Shown here: piece by piece, positions 36,369 to 44,452 of the stretch
Layout of the letters: every line of letters starts with the position of its first letter
How positions within the stretch are numbered: the stretch's first letter is position 1
From: Rhodoferax sp.
Lineage (GTDB): Bacteria > Pseudomonadota > Gammaproteobacteria > Burkholderiales > Burkholderiaceae_C
Reading direction: 5' to 3'
Assembly (NCBI GenBank): GCA_025358555.1
Contig: JANYJD010000179.1
Coordinates: 1 to 46,367 of the forward strand
Length of the DNA: 46,367 bases
The notes under the pieces: model-generated
Databases searched by the model: none
Told to the model about the DNA's origin: nothing
What the model saw: only the letters and a program-made list of their open reading frames with translations
Program-made: the position numbers and the translations under genes

Positions 36369-37631
36369 TCAAGCCGGGGCAAGCGATGTTCGACGTGCCC
36401 GGCGCACATTAAACGCACTCGCAATCAGCACGCCCTGCACCATCGCCAGCCCCAGGAACACGCCGCTGTACTGCTGGTGGTCCATCAAGCCGCCAAAGAT
36501 CAGGGGGGCCACGGCCTGGCCAATGTCCAGGCCGGAATAGACCACGCCATAGACCCGCCCGGTCGAATTTTCAGGGGTGGATTTTTTCACCAACAGGTCG
36601 CGTGACGGGCCTGCGATGCCGGATGCAAAACCCATCACGCCAAACAAAATGGGCACCGCCGCAGCGGGCAAATGAGCAAACCCCAGCGTGAGCGCAAACA
36701 CTGCGGCCACGCCAAATGCGCCGCCCACGATGCGCTCGCAGCGCGACGGATCTGCCGCCAGAAAGCCGCCCAGCACCATGCCACCCGCGCTGCACACCAT
36801 GTAGATGGTGAGGCAGATGGCCGCCTGCGCCAGCGGCACCCCGTGCAGTTGGCGCGCGGCCTCGGGCGCAAACGCCTGGATCACGCTGATCACAATCGCG
36901 TACAGAAAGAAGAAGCCAAAGCACATCCATACAGCGGGAATCTTCAGGAAGTCGAGGCCGCCGTCCTGCGCTGGTGCAGCCGTAGCCGTGGCCTTTGCAC
37001 CGGTCGGCACAGGCACCGCCGCCGCCAGCGTCAGCTTGTCGCGGTTGAAGATCAGAATAGCCAGCACGACGAACGCCAAGGCGCCCGCCACCATCAAGGC
37101 CTCGCGCCACGACCAAGTGAGCGCAATCGGCACCAGCAGCGCAGGCGCCAGCGCCCAACCCAGACTGCCGGTGATGCCGTGCGTGCTGTAGGCGTGGCCC
37201 AGCCGGGACGCGCTCACCTTGCGGTTGAGCAGGGTGTAGTCCACCGGGTGAAATACGCCATTGCCCACGCCGGCCAGCGCCGAGAAACAGGCCATCATCC
37301 AGTAGCTGGTGCTGACAGAAAACCCGAACGCCGCCAGCCCCAACAGGGTCAACCCCGCGAACAGAATCGGGCGTGGGCCAAACTTGTCGACCACAAAGCC
37401 GGACAGCGTTTGCGTGATGCACGAGACCACGAAAAAAATCGTCATCAAAAACCCCAGCTCGGTGTAGCTGGCGTTGAAGGCGTCTTTAAGCCACGGGAAC
37501 AGCGGCGGCAGCAGCAACTGGCTGAAGTGGCTGATCATGTGCGCCAGCCCCACCAGGCCAATCACGCCCGCGTCTTGGCGCAGGCTGTTGCCGGCATTGG
37601 GGGCGATGGAGTTGAGTGTGGAAGTGGTCAT
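36369..37631 (-). CDS. MFS transporter, fosmidomycin-resistance (Fsr)-like
   Basis: This 420-residue membrane protein has about twelve hydrophobic segments and the MFS loop GFVVDKFGPRPILFAG between helices 2 and 3. The opening GLVGLAHMISHFSQLLLPPLFPWL resembles Fsr-type exporters. I prefer the ATG at 37631 (MTTSTLNS) over one at 37688, which adds a polar stretch. It is divergent from an AraC regulator, a frequent pairing for inducible exporters. The cargo is unknown. Confidence 0.88.
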   Translation of the reverse strand: MTTSTLNSIAPNAGNSLRQDAGVIGLVGLAHMISHFSQLLLPPLFPWLKDAFNASYTELGFLMTIFFVVSCITQTLSGFVVDKFGPRPILFAGLTLLGLAAFGFSVSTSYWMMACFSALAGVGNGVFHPVDYTLLNRKVSASRLGHAYSTHGITGSLGWALAPALLVPIALTWSWREALMVAGALAFVVLAILIFNRDKLTLAAAVPVPTGAKATATAAPAQDGGLDFLKIPAVWMCFGFFFLYAIVISVIQAFAPEAARQLHGVPLAQAAICLTIYMVCSAGGMVLGGFLAADPSRCERIVGGAFGVAAVFALTLGFAHLPAAAVPILFGVMGFASGIAGPSRDLLVKKSTPENSTGRVYGVVYSGLDIGQAVAPLIFGGLMDHQQYSGVFLGLAMVQGVLIASAFNVRRARRTSLAPA

Positions 37632-37695
37632 GGCGCTATCGTAATTCCGCCACAGCCTGCGTGAATGCGACAGAAAGACATGTTTCATCGAATTT

Positions 37696-37722
37696 CAGAC
37701 AAAATGTCTGCCTGCATCGATG
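37696..37722. promoter_or_regulatory. Palindromic candidate operator between the MFS and AraC genes
   Basis: CAGACA-AAA-TGTCTG (37696-37710) is a perfect six-base dyad, and GCATCGATGC (37713-37722) is a second perfect palindrome directly beside it. Both lie between two divergent genes, where an AraC-type regulator would act. Binding is inferred. Confidence 0.45.
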
Positions 37723-37738
37723 CAACCAAATGCCGAGC

Positions 37739-37786
37739 CCCGCCAACCCAGCCAACGCCGCCAACCCAGCCAACCCAGCCAACTTA
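37739..37786 (+). repeat. Nine-base tandem repeat (ccagccaac)
   Basis: Four to five imperfect copies of ccagccaac or cgccaaccc lie upstream of the AraC gene. If translation starts at 37730 they encode repeated Asn-Pro-Ala. The repeat can change length by slippage. Confidence 0.7.
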
Positions 37787-37825
37787 GCCATTCAAGCGCA
37801 ACTGCGCCATCCAGAAATCCTGCAC

Positions 37826-38692
37826 ATGTCAAAGCCCCACCACCAAGCTCGCGCGGCCAAACAGCCATCGCCGCACCCCCCGCTGCAGTTCACCCCGCTG
37901 GGCGACACCGCGCCTTTCACACCCAGCGTGCAGCGCCCGGTGCGCATCCGGGCGCGCACCATGCCAGCCGACTCGCATTTCGAGCCGCACCGCCACGCCT
38001 GGGCGCAGCTGGCCTACTGCGCCAGTGGCATCGTGCAGGTCACCTCCCAGCAGCACGCCACGGGCGCAGACCAGGTGACCTACATCGTGCCGCCATCGCG
38101 TGCGGTATGGATTGCGCCCGGTGCAAAACACGCCATCACCGTAATCGAGTCGGCCGAGTTCTGCACCTTGTACATAGACCCGTCAGTGGTACCTTTAGAC
38201 TGGAGCGGCTGCCGTGTGATGGTGGTCTCAAGCCTGATGCGCGAGCTGATTCATGCGCTGGATGTGCCCGCGCCCGACGCCCGCGAGCCCATGATTGTGC
38301 CGCTGCTTCTGCATGAAATCACCCACGCCACCATCCAGGCCCTGGGCGTGCCCATGCCGCACCCGCAAAGCGGCGATAAGCGGCTGCGCGCGCTGTGCGA
38401 GGCGGTGCTGCGCGCGCCAGCAGAGCGCGCCACGCTTGCCGAATGGGCGGTGGACATAGGCGCCAGCGAACGCACGGTGGCCCGGCTGTTCCGCACCGAG
38501 CTGGCCACCAGCTTCCAGCAATGGCGCCAGCAGGCCGTGCTGGCCCACGCCTTGCCGTTGCTGGCGCGTGGCACGCCGGTCAGCCATGTGGCCGCACTCA
38601 GCGGCTACGCCAGCGACAGCGCCTTCAGCGCCATGTTCAAAGCCGCCATGGGCCAGCCACCGAGCCAGTTTATGGACAAAAACGGGCTGTAG
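37826..38692 (+). CDS. AraC-family transcriptional regulator
   Basis: This 288-residue protein has an N-terminal cupin sensor domain (ADSHFEPHRHAWAQLAYCAS) and a C-terminal double helix-turn-helix of the AraC type (WAVDIGASERTVARLFRTEL and VSHVAALSGYASDSAFSAMF). The start at 37826 is chosen. An in-frame ATG at 37730 would add a low-complexity Asn-Pro-Ala repeat. It is divergent from the MFS transporter and probably controls it. The last residues DKNGL and stop lie in a dispersed repeat. Confidence 0.9.
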   Translation: MSKPHHQARAAKQPSPHPPLQFTPLGDTAPFTPSVQRPVRIRARTMPADSHFEPHRHAWAQLAYCASGIVQVTSQQHATGADQVTYIVPPSRAVWIAPGAKHAITVIESAEFCTLYIDPSVVPLDWSGCRVMVVSSLMRELIHALDVPAPDAREPMIVPLLLHEITHATIQALGVPMPHPQSGDKRLRALCEAVLRAPAERATLAEWAVDIGASERTVARLFRTELATSFQQWRQQAVLAHALPLLARGTPVSHVAALSGYASDSAFSAMFKAAMGQPPSQFMDKNGL

Positions 38693-38729
38693 CCCTCGTC
38701 CGCTATGCATGAGCAGCTATAAAAATAGG
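38683..38729 (+). repeat. Dispersed intergenic repeat, copy 4
   Basis: The copy reads gggctgtagccctcgtccgc then tatgcatgagcagctataaa. It supplies the TAG stop of the AraC gene, as copy 3 does for the enolase-type gene. Confidence 0.7.
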
Positions 38730-38858
38730 AATTTTGGTTGCCGTTTTGGGTTGGCAACTCACAAGCACCAGGAGCCTGTCAAATTTACCGTTGCGCCAAA
38801 TCAGTCCTCGCCCAAGGCCATAATGAAACCAATTGCCTGCCATTCCTGAAAGCATTCC

Positions 38859-40466
38859 TTGGCCACGTCCTACCGCTTTGATCAATTTGAGATTCTGCCT
38901 GCCCAGCGCCAGCTATTGATCGATGGCCAGCCTGCCTTGTTGGGTGCCCGCGGCTTTGACTTGTTGCTGTGCCTGATCGGGCATCGTGATCGCATGGTGG
39001 GCAAAGATGAGCTGTTGGCGCTGGTGTGGCCGGGGCTGGTGGTGGAAGAGAACAACCTTTCCGTGCAAGTTGCGGCGCTGCGCAAGCTCTTAGGGGCCGA
39101 TGCAATCACCACCGTAGCGGGTCGGGGTTATCAATTCGTCCAGCCCGGGCTTGATATCAAGGAACTTGGCGCTGTTGCGCCTGCCCACAACCTGGCTCTG
39201 CCCGAAAAACCGTCCGTTGTCGTCTTGCCGCTTGTCAATTTAAGTGGCGACCGGGAACAGGAATATTTTGCCGACGGCCTGACGGAAGACATCACCACCG
39301 AGCTATCGCGCTTTCGCAGCCTGTTTGTGATCGCCCGCAATTCGGCGTTCACCTACAAGGGCCGTTCGGTCGATGTGCGCCAGGTGGCCCGTGAACTGGG
39401 CGTGCGTTACGTGCTGGAAGGCAGCGCGCGGCGGGCCGGCGCACGCGTTCGGGTGAACGCACAGTTAATCGACGCCATCACGGGAAACCATATTTGGGCC
39501 GACAAATACGACCGCGTGGTCGAGGACATTTTTGACCTGCAGGAGGACCTGGCGCAAAGCATCGTCTCGGCCATTGCCACCCAGGTTCGGATGACCGAGC
39601 AAAGCATCGCGCGCCGTCTGCGCCCCGGCAACCTGCGCGCGCACGACATGGCCATGCGCGCCAACGCCAGCAACATTGAGGCACATCGTCGGAACGACCG
39701 CGCCCTTTGGATGCAGGCGCTGGGCGAGGCCCGCCAGGCATTGGCCCTGGACGGCAACAACCTGCTGGCGCATTTGGTGATTGCAGAAATACAGACAGAA
39801 AATGTCGGGGTGCCACAGTTTGCCGACGGCGACTTGAAGGCAGACTGGAAAGAAGGCATCAGCTCTGCGGGCAAGGCCATGGAGCTCGACCCCACCGACA
39901 GCCGCGCCTACGGTTGGGCCGGTTTTCTGATGGCGGTGGCGGGGTTTTATGACGAGGGCCTGGCCTACGCGCGCCAGGGCCTGGCATTGAATCCGAATGA
40001 TTGCATCACCCAGTCCAACCTGGCCGCAACGGAGGTGTGGTCTGGCGAACATCAAGAATCGCTGGGCCACGTCGCTGCTGCCGAGCGGCTAAGCCCGCGT
40101 GACCCCAATCGGTTCCACTTCAATGCCTGCCGGGCATCAGCCTGTTTCTTTTTGAAAGATTTTGCGGCCGGCATTGCCTTCGCCACCGAATCCGTCCGGG
40201 AAGCCCCGCATTCAGCCATGTCGCACATGAGCCTGCTCCTGTCAGCGGTGGGTGCGGGCCAGATTGAACGGGCCAAAACCGCGTTTGAAGCCATCCGCGC
40301 AATCAGCGCCCCCTATGCGAATCGCGCGTTGACCCAGGATGCGCCTCTGCGCAAACCTGAAGACCGCCAGCGCTTCACCCTGGCCACGCGCATCGCGGCC
40401 GGGCTGGAGGCACCGGCCCGTGCGGCCGAACTGGGCGTCAATGCAATGGGCCGCTCAAGGCCATAA
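38859..40466 (+). CDS. Winged-helix/TPR regulator 1 (CadC-like, soluble)
   Basis: This 535-residue protein has an OmpR-type winged-helix DNA-binding domain (residues about 1-100, ending TTVAGRGYQFVQPG), a TolB/FlgO-like domain (about 115-245: KPSVVVLPLVNLSG, DGLTEDITTELSRF, GNHIWADKYDRVV) and a C-terminal TPR region. The start is TTG at 38859, since an in-frame TGA lies four codons upstream and no ATG precedes the first beta strand. No transmembrane segment is seen. It is a tandem paralogue of the next gene. Its targets are unknown. Confidence 0.88.
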   Translation: MATSYRFDQFEILPAQRQLLIDGQPALLGARGFDLLLCLIGHRDRMVGKDELLALVWPGLVVEENNLSVQVAALRKLLGADAITTVAGRGYQFVQPGLDIKELGAVAPAHNLALPEKPSVVVLPLVNLSGDREQEYFADGLTEDITTELSRFRSLFVIARNSAFTYKGRSVDVRQVARELGVRYVLEGSARRAGARVRVNAQLIDAITGNHIWADKYDRVVEDIFDLQEDLAQSIVSAIATQVRMTEQSIARRLRPGNLRAHDMAMRANASNIEAHRRNDRALWMQALGEARQALALDGNNLLAHLVIAEIQTENVGVPQFADGDLKADWKEGISSAGKAMELDPTDSRAYGWAGFLMAVAGFYDEGLAYARQGLALNPNDCITQSNLAATEVWSGEHQESLGHVAAAERLSPRDPNRFHFNACRASACFFLKDFAAGIAFATESVREAPHSAMSHMSLLLSAVGAGQIERAKTAFEAIRAISAPYANRALTQDAPLRKPEDRQRFTLATRIAAGLEAPARAAELGVNAMGRSRP

Positions 40467-40522
40467 CAACGCCATAACAACGCCATAATGAAAGCGTTGT
40501 CTGCCCTTCCTGAAAGCATTCC

Positions 40523-42169
40523 CTGGCCACGTCTTACCGCTTTGATCGATTTGAGATTCTGCCTGCCACGCGTCAAATCTTGGTTGCCGGGCAAGCCACC
40601 ACTGTGGGCGCGCGTGCCTTTGACCTGCTGCTGGTGCTGCTTGAACACCGCGAGCGCGTGCTCGGCAAAGACGAGCTGATGGCACTGGTGTGGCCAGGCA
40701 TGGTGGTGGAAGAGAACAACCTTGCCGTGCAAATCTCGGCGCTGCGCAAGCTGTTCGGAGCCGATGCCATTGCGACTGTGGCCGGGCGGGGATATCGGTT
40801 CGTCCGGCCCGGGCTTGAAATCAAGGAACTCGGCGCGTCTGCGGGCCCGGCTTTCGCCACGCCGTGGCCCCTACCCACCGCGCCGAAAGGGGAACGGCGC
40901 AAGGCCTCTGCCATTCCTGGCGGCAACCTGGCGCTGCCAGACAAACCCTCCATCGCCGTACTGCCTTTCGCCAACATCAGCGACGAAGCCGATCTGGAGC
41001 ACTTTACCGACGGGCTCACCGAAGACATCACCACTGAACTGTCCCGCTTTCGAAGCCTGTTTGTCATTGCACGCAATTCGGCCTTCACCTTCAAAAACCG
41101 ACCCGTCGACGTGCGCTCGGTGGCGCGCGAATTTGGCGTGCGCTACGTGCTCGAAGGCAGCGTGCAGCACGCCAAAGAGCGGATTCGCGTCACGGCGCAG
41201 TTGATTGATGCGCTGAGTGGCAATCACATTTGGGCCGAGAAATATGACCGGGTTCTGGCCGACATTTTTGATGTGCAGGAAGAGGTCACACGTGCCATCG
41301 TCGGCGCGATTGAACCCCAAATTGACCATGCCGAAGGCAACTGGGCTCGCAAGTCGCGGCCAGAAAACCTGGCCGCCTATGGCTTGGCGTTGCGCGCCTG
41401 GGCGATTGCCAACGACGAGATGCTCGAACCAGTCAGTGCGGGGCGGGACATGGCCTACGCTCTGGCGCAACAGGCGGTAAAAGCAGATGCAGGTGTAGCA
41501 CTTGCCTGGCGCGCCATTGCGCTGATCCAGTGGGTGCGGGTCTATTTCAACGCCGCACCGTCCAGAGCGCAGGCATTGGCCGAAGGCCTGGACGCAGCCG
41601 ACCGCGCCATCTCGCTGGACGCAACCGACCACATCGCCATGAACTGGAAAGGCGTGTTGCTGGGGTTCGATGGCCAGGACGCCGCCGCCCTTGCCACACT
41701 GCGCGCCGCGCACGACATCAACCGCAACCATGTGGTGGGTTTGGGGTTTTTGGGCATGTACGAGGCTTGGGCTGGCAATCACAAGATCGGAGTCGATTAC
41801 GCACTTGAGGCTTTTCGCTTAAGCCCACGCGACCCGAACCGGCACCAATTGCTCGTGCTCCTCAGCTTCACCTACTTTGCCAACCAGCAGGACGCCGAGG
41901 CGCTTGAAATCGCTGAAATCGCCATGCATGAATTGCCTGACAGACCCGTGCCTTATCTGTTGCTGGCGTTGACCCAGGTGGGTCTGGGCCACATCGAAGC
42001 CGCCAAAGCAGCCTATGTGCGGTTGCAAACCCTGGCCCCCGAATTGGCCAAAGCCCGGTTGGCTGGGCAATGGTTGACCACCAACCCCGTTTATCTCAAG
42101 CGGGCGCTCACGTTTTTACGGGTTGCCGCCGGGCTGGAAAGCCCTGAGGCTGCGGATGCTTTGCGTTGA
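40523..42169 (+). CDS. Winged-helix/TPR regulator 2, probable CTG start
   Basis: This 548-residue protein is a paralogue of its upstream neighbour, with the same winged-helix, TolB/FlgO-like and TPR layout and near-identical blocks such as DGLTEDITTELSRF. Homology with regulator 1 reaches back to the CTG at 40523, the position of regulator 1's TTG start. An in-frame TGA lies at 40511-40513, and the next common start, TTG at 40580, would delete the first beta strands (YRFDRFEILPATRQ). CTG initiation is therefore the best reading, with TTG 40580 as the alternative. Confidence 0.83.
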   Translation: MATSYRFDRFEILPATRQILVAGQATTVGARAFDLLLVLLEHRERVLGKDELMALVWPGMVVEENNLAVQISALRKLFGADAIATVAGRGYRFVRPGLEIKELGASAGPAFATPWPLPTAPKGERRKASAIPGGNLALPDKPSIAVLPFANISDEADLEHFTDGLTEDITTELSRFRSLFVIARNSAFTFKNRPVDVRSVAREFGVRYVLEGSVQHAKERIRVTAQLIDALSGNHIWAEKYDRVLADIFDVQEEVTRAIVGAIEPQIDHAEGNWARKSRPENLAAYGLALRAWAIANDEMLEPVSAGRDMAYALAQQAVKADAGVALAWRAIALIQWVRVYFNAAPSRAQALAEGLDAADRAISLDATDHIAMNWKGVLLGFDGQDAAALATLRAAHDINRNHVVGLGFLGMYEAWAGNHKIGVDYALEAFRLSPRDPNRHQLLVLLSFTYFANQQDAEALEIAEIAMHELPDRPVPYLLLALTQVGLGHIEAAKAAYVRLQTLAPELAKARLAGQWLTTNPVYLKRALTFLRVAAGLESPEAADALR

Positions 42170-42219
42170 GTGCCTCGCGGGCAGCTTTGATTTTCATTTT
42201 CATTCCCTTTCAATCACTG

Positions 42220-42513
42220 TCAAGGCACAAGGCCCTCAACACTGACAAGACGCGCCGAGCTGCATTCGTCGCGCACTGCCTTGAGTCCCTGGTACACCGA
42301 CCCGGTATAGAAAGTCTCCCAGGCAGCAACCGAAGGAAACTCCAGGATGACGATGCGTCGCGGCTGCCAATCGCCTTCGTGTACTTTGTGCGCCCCGCCG
42401 CGCGCCAAGTAGCGGGCGCCCACCGCATCCAGCGCTGGCTTTACGCCTTTCATGAAGTCCTGGTAGCGCGCCATGTCGCGGATTTCTACATCGAAAATGA
42501 CGTAAGCACTCAT
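42220..42513 (-). CDS. DUF1330 domain protein
   Basis: This 97-residue protein matches the DUF1330 family, a ferredoxin-like small dimer of unknown function: AYVIFDVEIRDMARYQDFM near the N-terminus and RRIVILEFPSVAAWETFY in the middle. Length is typical. It lies 41 bases after the ABC-type binding protein gene on the same strand and may be co-transcribed with it. AAGGAGAG precedes the ATG. Confidence 0.9.
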   Translation of the reverse strand: MSAYVIFDVEIRDMARYQDFMKGVKPALDAVGARYLARGGAHKVHEGDWQPRRIVILEFPSVAAWETFYTGSVYQGLKAVRDECSSARLVSVEGLVP

Positions 42514-42554
42514 AAAGCTCTCCTTGATTTCGATTGTGTTTTCGACGGGAAAAT

Positions 42555-43550
42555 TTACTCAATGACCCGATCAGCGCGCTTTACAACTTCCGGTGGAATC
42601 GTCACGCCGAGTTCGCGTGCCACCTTTTGATTGATCGAAAACTCCTGCCTGGTGACCACTTCGAACGGCGTGTCTGCGGGCTTCGCCCCCTTAAGAATCT
42701 TGTCAACGACCAGCGGCATCTTCGGATCCGTATCGGCAATTGTCGTGCCATAGGACATCAAGATGCCCGGGTCTACGGCGCCGCCCCAGAACATGAGGGG
42801 AATGCGGCGAGCCGTCGCGTGTTCGACGATACCTCGGCGCGCCAGGATGGTGACGGGCACCTCCATGACCACGATCACGTCAGCTTTTTCAGCGACTATC
42901 GAATCAAACGCCGCAGCAAAGTCTGGCGTCGGTCCGCGCAGCTTAAGGGTTTGCGGTCTGATATTCATGGCCGCTGCTGCAGCGATGTTGTCACGCTCAA
43001 TGGGTGCGAATCCGCTGGCGTCGGCACCGGGAATGTCCGCGTCGCTCAGGAAGGCGACTCGGGCAAGTTGCGGGAACACCTCCTTCAGGATGGCCAACTG
43101 CTTTTTTGCCCGCTCGGGATCATGGTTGGTGACCCCCGTCACGTTTCCACCCGGACGCGCAAGTGTTACGGCGGCGCCGATGGCGACCGGGTCGGCAACC
43201 AGCGCCGCGACAATCGGAATCGTTGTGGTGGCCTTGCGCGCCGCGTTGGTGGGCGGACCGCCGTAGGCGTAGATGACATCGACACTCATCGCAACCAGTT
43301 CAGCGGCAAAACCCGCAAGGCGGTCCAGTTTTCCTTCAGCGAAACGGGCCTCGAAAACGATATTCGTGCCCTCGACATAGCCCAGCCGCGTAAGTTCCTT
43401 CTTGAGCAATTCGAACTCTGGGCCGGGCACCCGGTTAAAGAGCGCGCCGACGCGGTAGACCTTCGCGGCGGGTTGGGCTTGTGCGGTGCCCATAGCCATC
43501 GTGGCAGCCAGCGCCGCAAGCGTTGCCAAAGTGAGCCGTTTCGTGTTCAT
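42555..43550 (-). CDS. ABC transporter substrate-binding protein (PF04392 type)
   Basis: This 331-residue exported protein has a signal peptide (about residues 1-25, ending AQAQP) and the fold of the ABC_sub_bind family (KVYRVGALFNRVPGPE, ELTRLGYVEGTNI, ADPVAIGAAVTLARPGGNVT, SFNPD-like end). Members resemble TrpX-type periplasmic receptors. No cognate permease or ATPase lies nearby, so its partner is elsewhere. Upstream is a 75-base block also found ahead of the tctC gene at 45429. Confidence 0.88.
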   Translation of the reverse strand: MNTKRLTLATLAALAATMAMGTAQAQPAAKVYRVGALFNRVPGPEFELLKKELTRLGYVEGTNIVFEARFAEGKLDRLAGFAAELVAMSVDVIYAYGGPPTNAARKATTTIPIVAALVADPVAIGAAVTLARPGGNVTGVTNHDPERAKKQLAILKEVFPQLARVAFLSDADIPGADASGFAPIERDNIAAAAAMNIRPQTLKLRGPTPDFAAAFDSIVAEKADVIVVMEVPVTILARRGIVEHATARRIPLMFWGGAVDPGILMSYGTTIADTDPKMPLVVDKILKGAKPADTPFEVVTRQEFSINQKVARELGVTIPPEVVKRADRVIE

Positions 43551-43603
43551 GATGCGCCTTTCGTGATGAAGTCGAAGATCGCCTACCTGCCAGGCGATGA
43601 ACC

Positions 43604-43680
43604 TAATGTGCGCCGCGAGGGGCTGCGCCGTCCTTAAAAATTCTTAAAAAAACGCTAAACGTTGTTAAATCTGAGAGGGT
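43604..43680 (-). promoter_or_regulatory. Duplicated promoter-region block, copy 1
   Basis: This block shares about 75 bases with 45498-45574. Both lie 50-60 bases before a minus-strand solute-receptor gene. On the minus strand it reads TTTAACAACGTTTAGCG, a T-run, then TTTAAGAATTTTTAAGGAC, so TTTA or TTTAAG recurs at steps of about 10-11 bases. That is the spacing of OmpR/PhoB-type binding sites. The downstream part GCCCCTCGCGGCGCACATTA is almost invariant. Confidence 0.6.
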
Positions 43681-43734
43681 GGGCGGCAACGGCAGGTGCT
43701 GGTGCGTGATGCACCTGTGAGCTGGTTTTAAAAG

Positions 43735-43785
43735 TAAAAAATGGCTATGGCCCTCGTCTACTATACAGAGTAAGCTATGTATACA
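43735..43785 (+). repeat. Dispersed intergenic repeat, copy 5
   Basis: The copy reads atggctatggccctcgtcta then ctatacagagtaagctatgt, the most divergent of the five. It lies in the gap between the binding-protein block and the PIN remnant. Confidence 0.55.
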
Positions 43786-43820
43786 GTAGTATCCAGAAAA
43801 ATCCCGGCTTGCGGTCCAAA

Positions 43821-43978
43821 CTAAAGCTTGCACACCACCTGCGGCTGCCAGCCCAATTTGGCGGCTTTGCTGGCAAACTTTTTGTCCAGGGTGGCGAACT
43901 CGTGCTGTGCGGGCACAGCGGCCCACAGCAACGCGTCAAACCAGTGCGCAGACGAATATTTCAAAGCCGCATGCGCTA
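43821..43978 (-). pseudogene. PIN-domain toxin C-terminal remnant
   Basis: About 52 codons on the minus strand read ALKYSSAHWFDALLWAA, then HEFATLDKKFASKAAKLGW and a TAG stop. This is the end of a PIN-domain ribonuclease: the DALLWAA and FATLDKKFA segments carry the acidic residues of VapC-like toxins. No start codon or N-terminal half is visible, and the frame runs into the end of the VOC gene. No antitoxin is seen. Confidence 0.6.
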
Positions 43979-44452
43979 TAAATCCAGCGGCAACACGGAT
44001 GCGACCAGGCTCGGATCATTCCGCCAAATTTCAGGTGCTGCATCGACATACATTTCAACCAAAATGCCGTCCGGGTCCCTGACGTAAATCGACTGGCTCA
44101 CGATGTGGTCGCGGGTGAACGCGAACTCGATGCCTTTCGCGCGCAAGTGCGCGGCGTGATCGTGAAGCTGCGTGAGGCCCTCGCCAATCTTGAAAGCCAC
44201 ATGGGCGAGCCCCAAAGCCTCGGGGACAACACTTGTTCCCGCTGGAACCTCTCTGAGCCCCAGATCGTGATGACTGTCCCCAAATGAGAAGAACACCATC
44301 TCGGCGCCCACGATTTTCTGCCCTGCCTCGTCCATCCGGGCAACTTCGGTGATGCCCAGCAGGGTCTCGTAGAACGGCACCGAGCGGGCCAGCGACGACA
44401 CGTTGAGCACCACATGCCCGATTTTTTTGCTGACAGCGCAAGCCATGCTCAT
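43976..44452 (-). CDS. VOC-family protein (glyoxalase/dioxygenase fold)
   Basis: This 158-residue protein has a single VOC module pair: KKIGHVVLNVSSLARSVPFY, LGLAHVAFKIGEG and the metal-site end YVRDPDGILVEMYVD. Histidines in GHVVL and AHVAF and the glutamate in VEMYV are the expected metal ligands. The ATG at 44450-44452 overlaps the TctC stop as ATGA, so the two are translationally coupled. A longer in-frame form upstream lies inside tctC. The C-terminal 15 residues sit at the junction with the PIN remnant. Confidence 0.87.
   Translation of the reverse strand: MSMACAVSKKIGHVVLNVSSLARSVPFYETLLGITEVARMDEAGQKIVGAEMVFFSFGDSHHDLGLREVPAGTSVVPEALGLAHVAFKIGEGLTQLHDHAAHLRAKGIEFAFTRDHIVSQSIYVRDPDGILVEMYVDAAPEIWRNDPSLVASVLPLDL

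Noticed and set aside
40488-40679. ATG-started frame overlapping the start of regulator 2
   Set aside because: It is out of frame with the winged helix and its product looks random, so it is not the true start.
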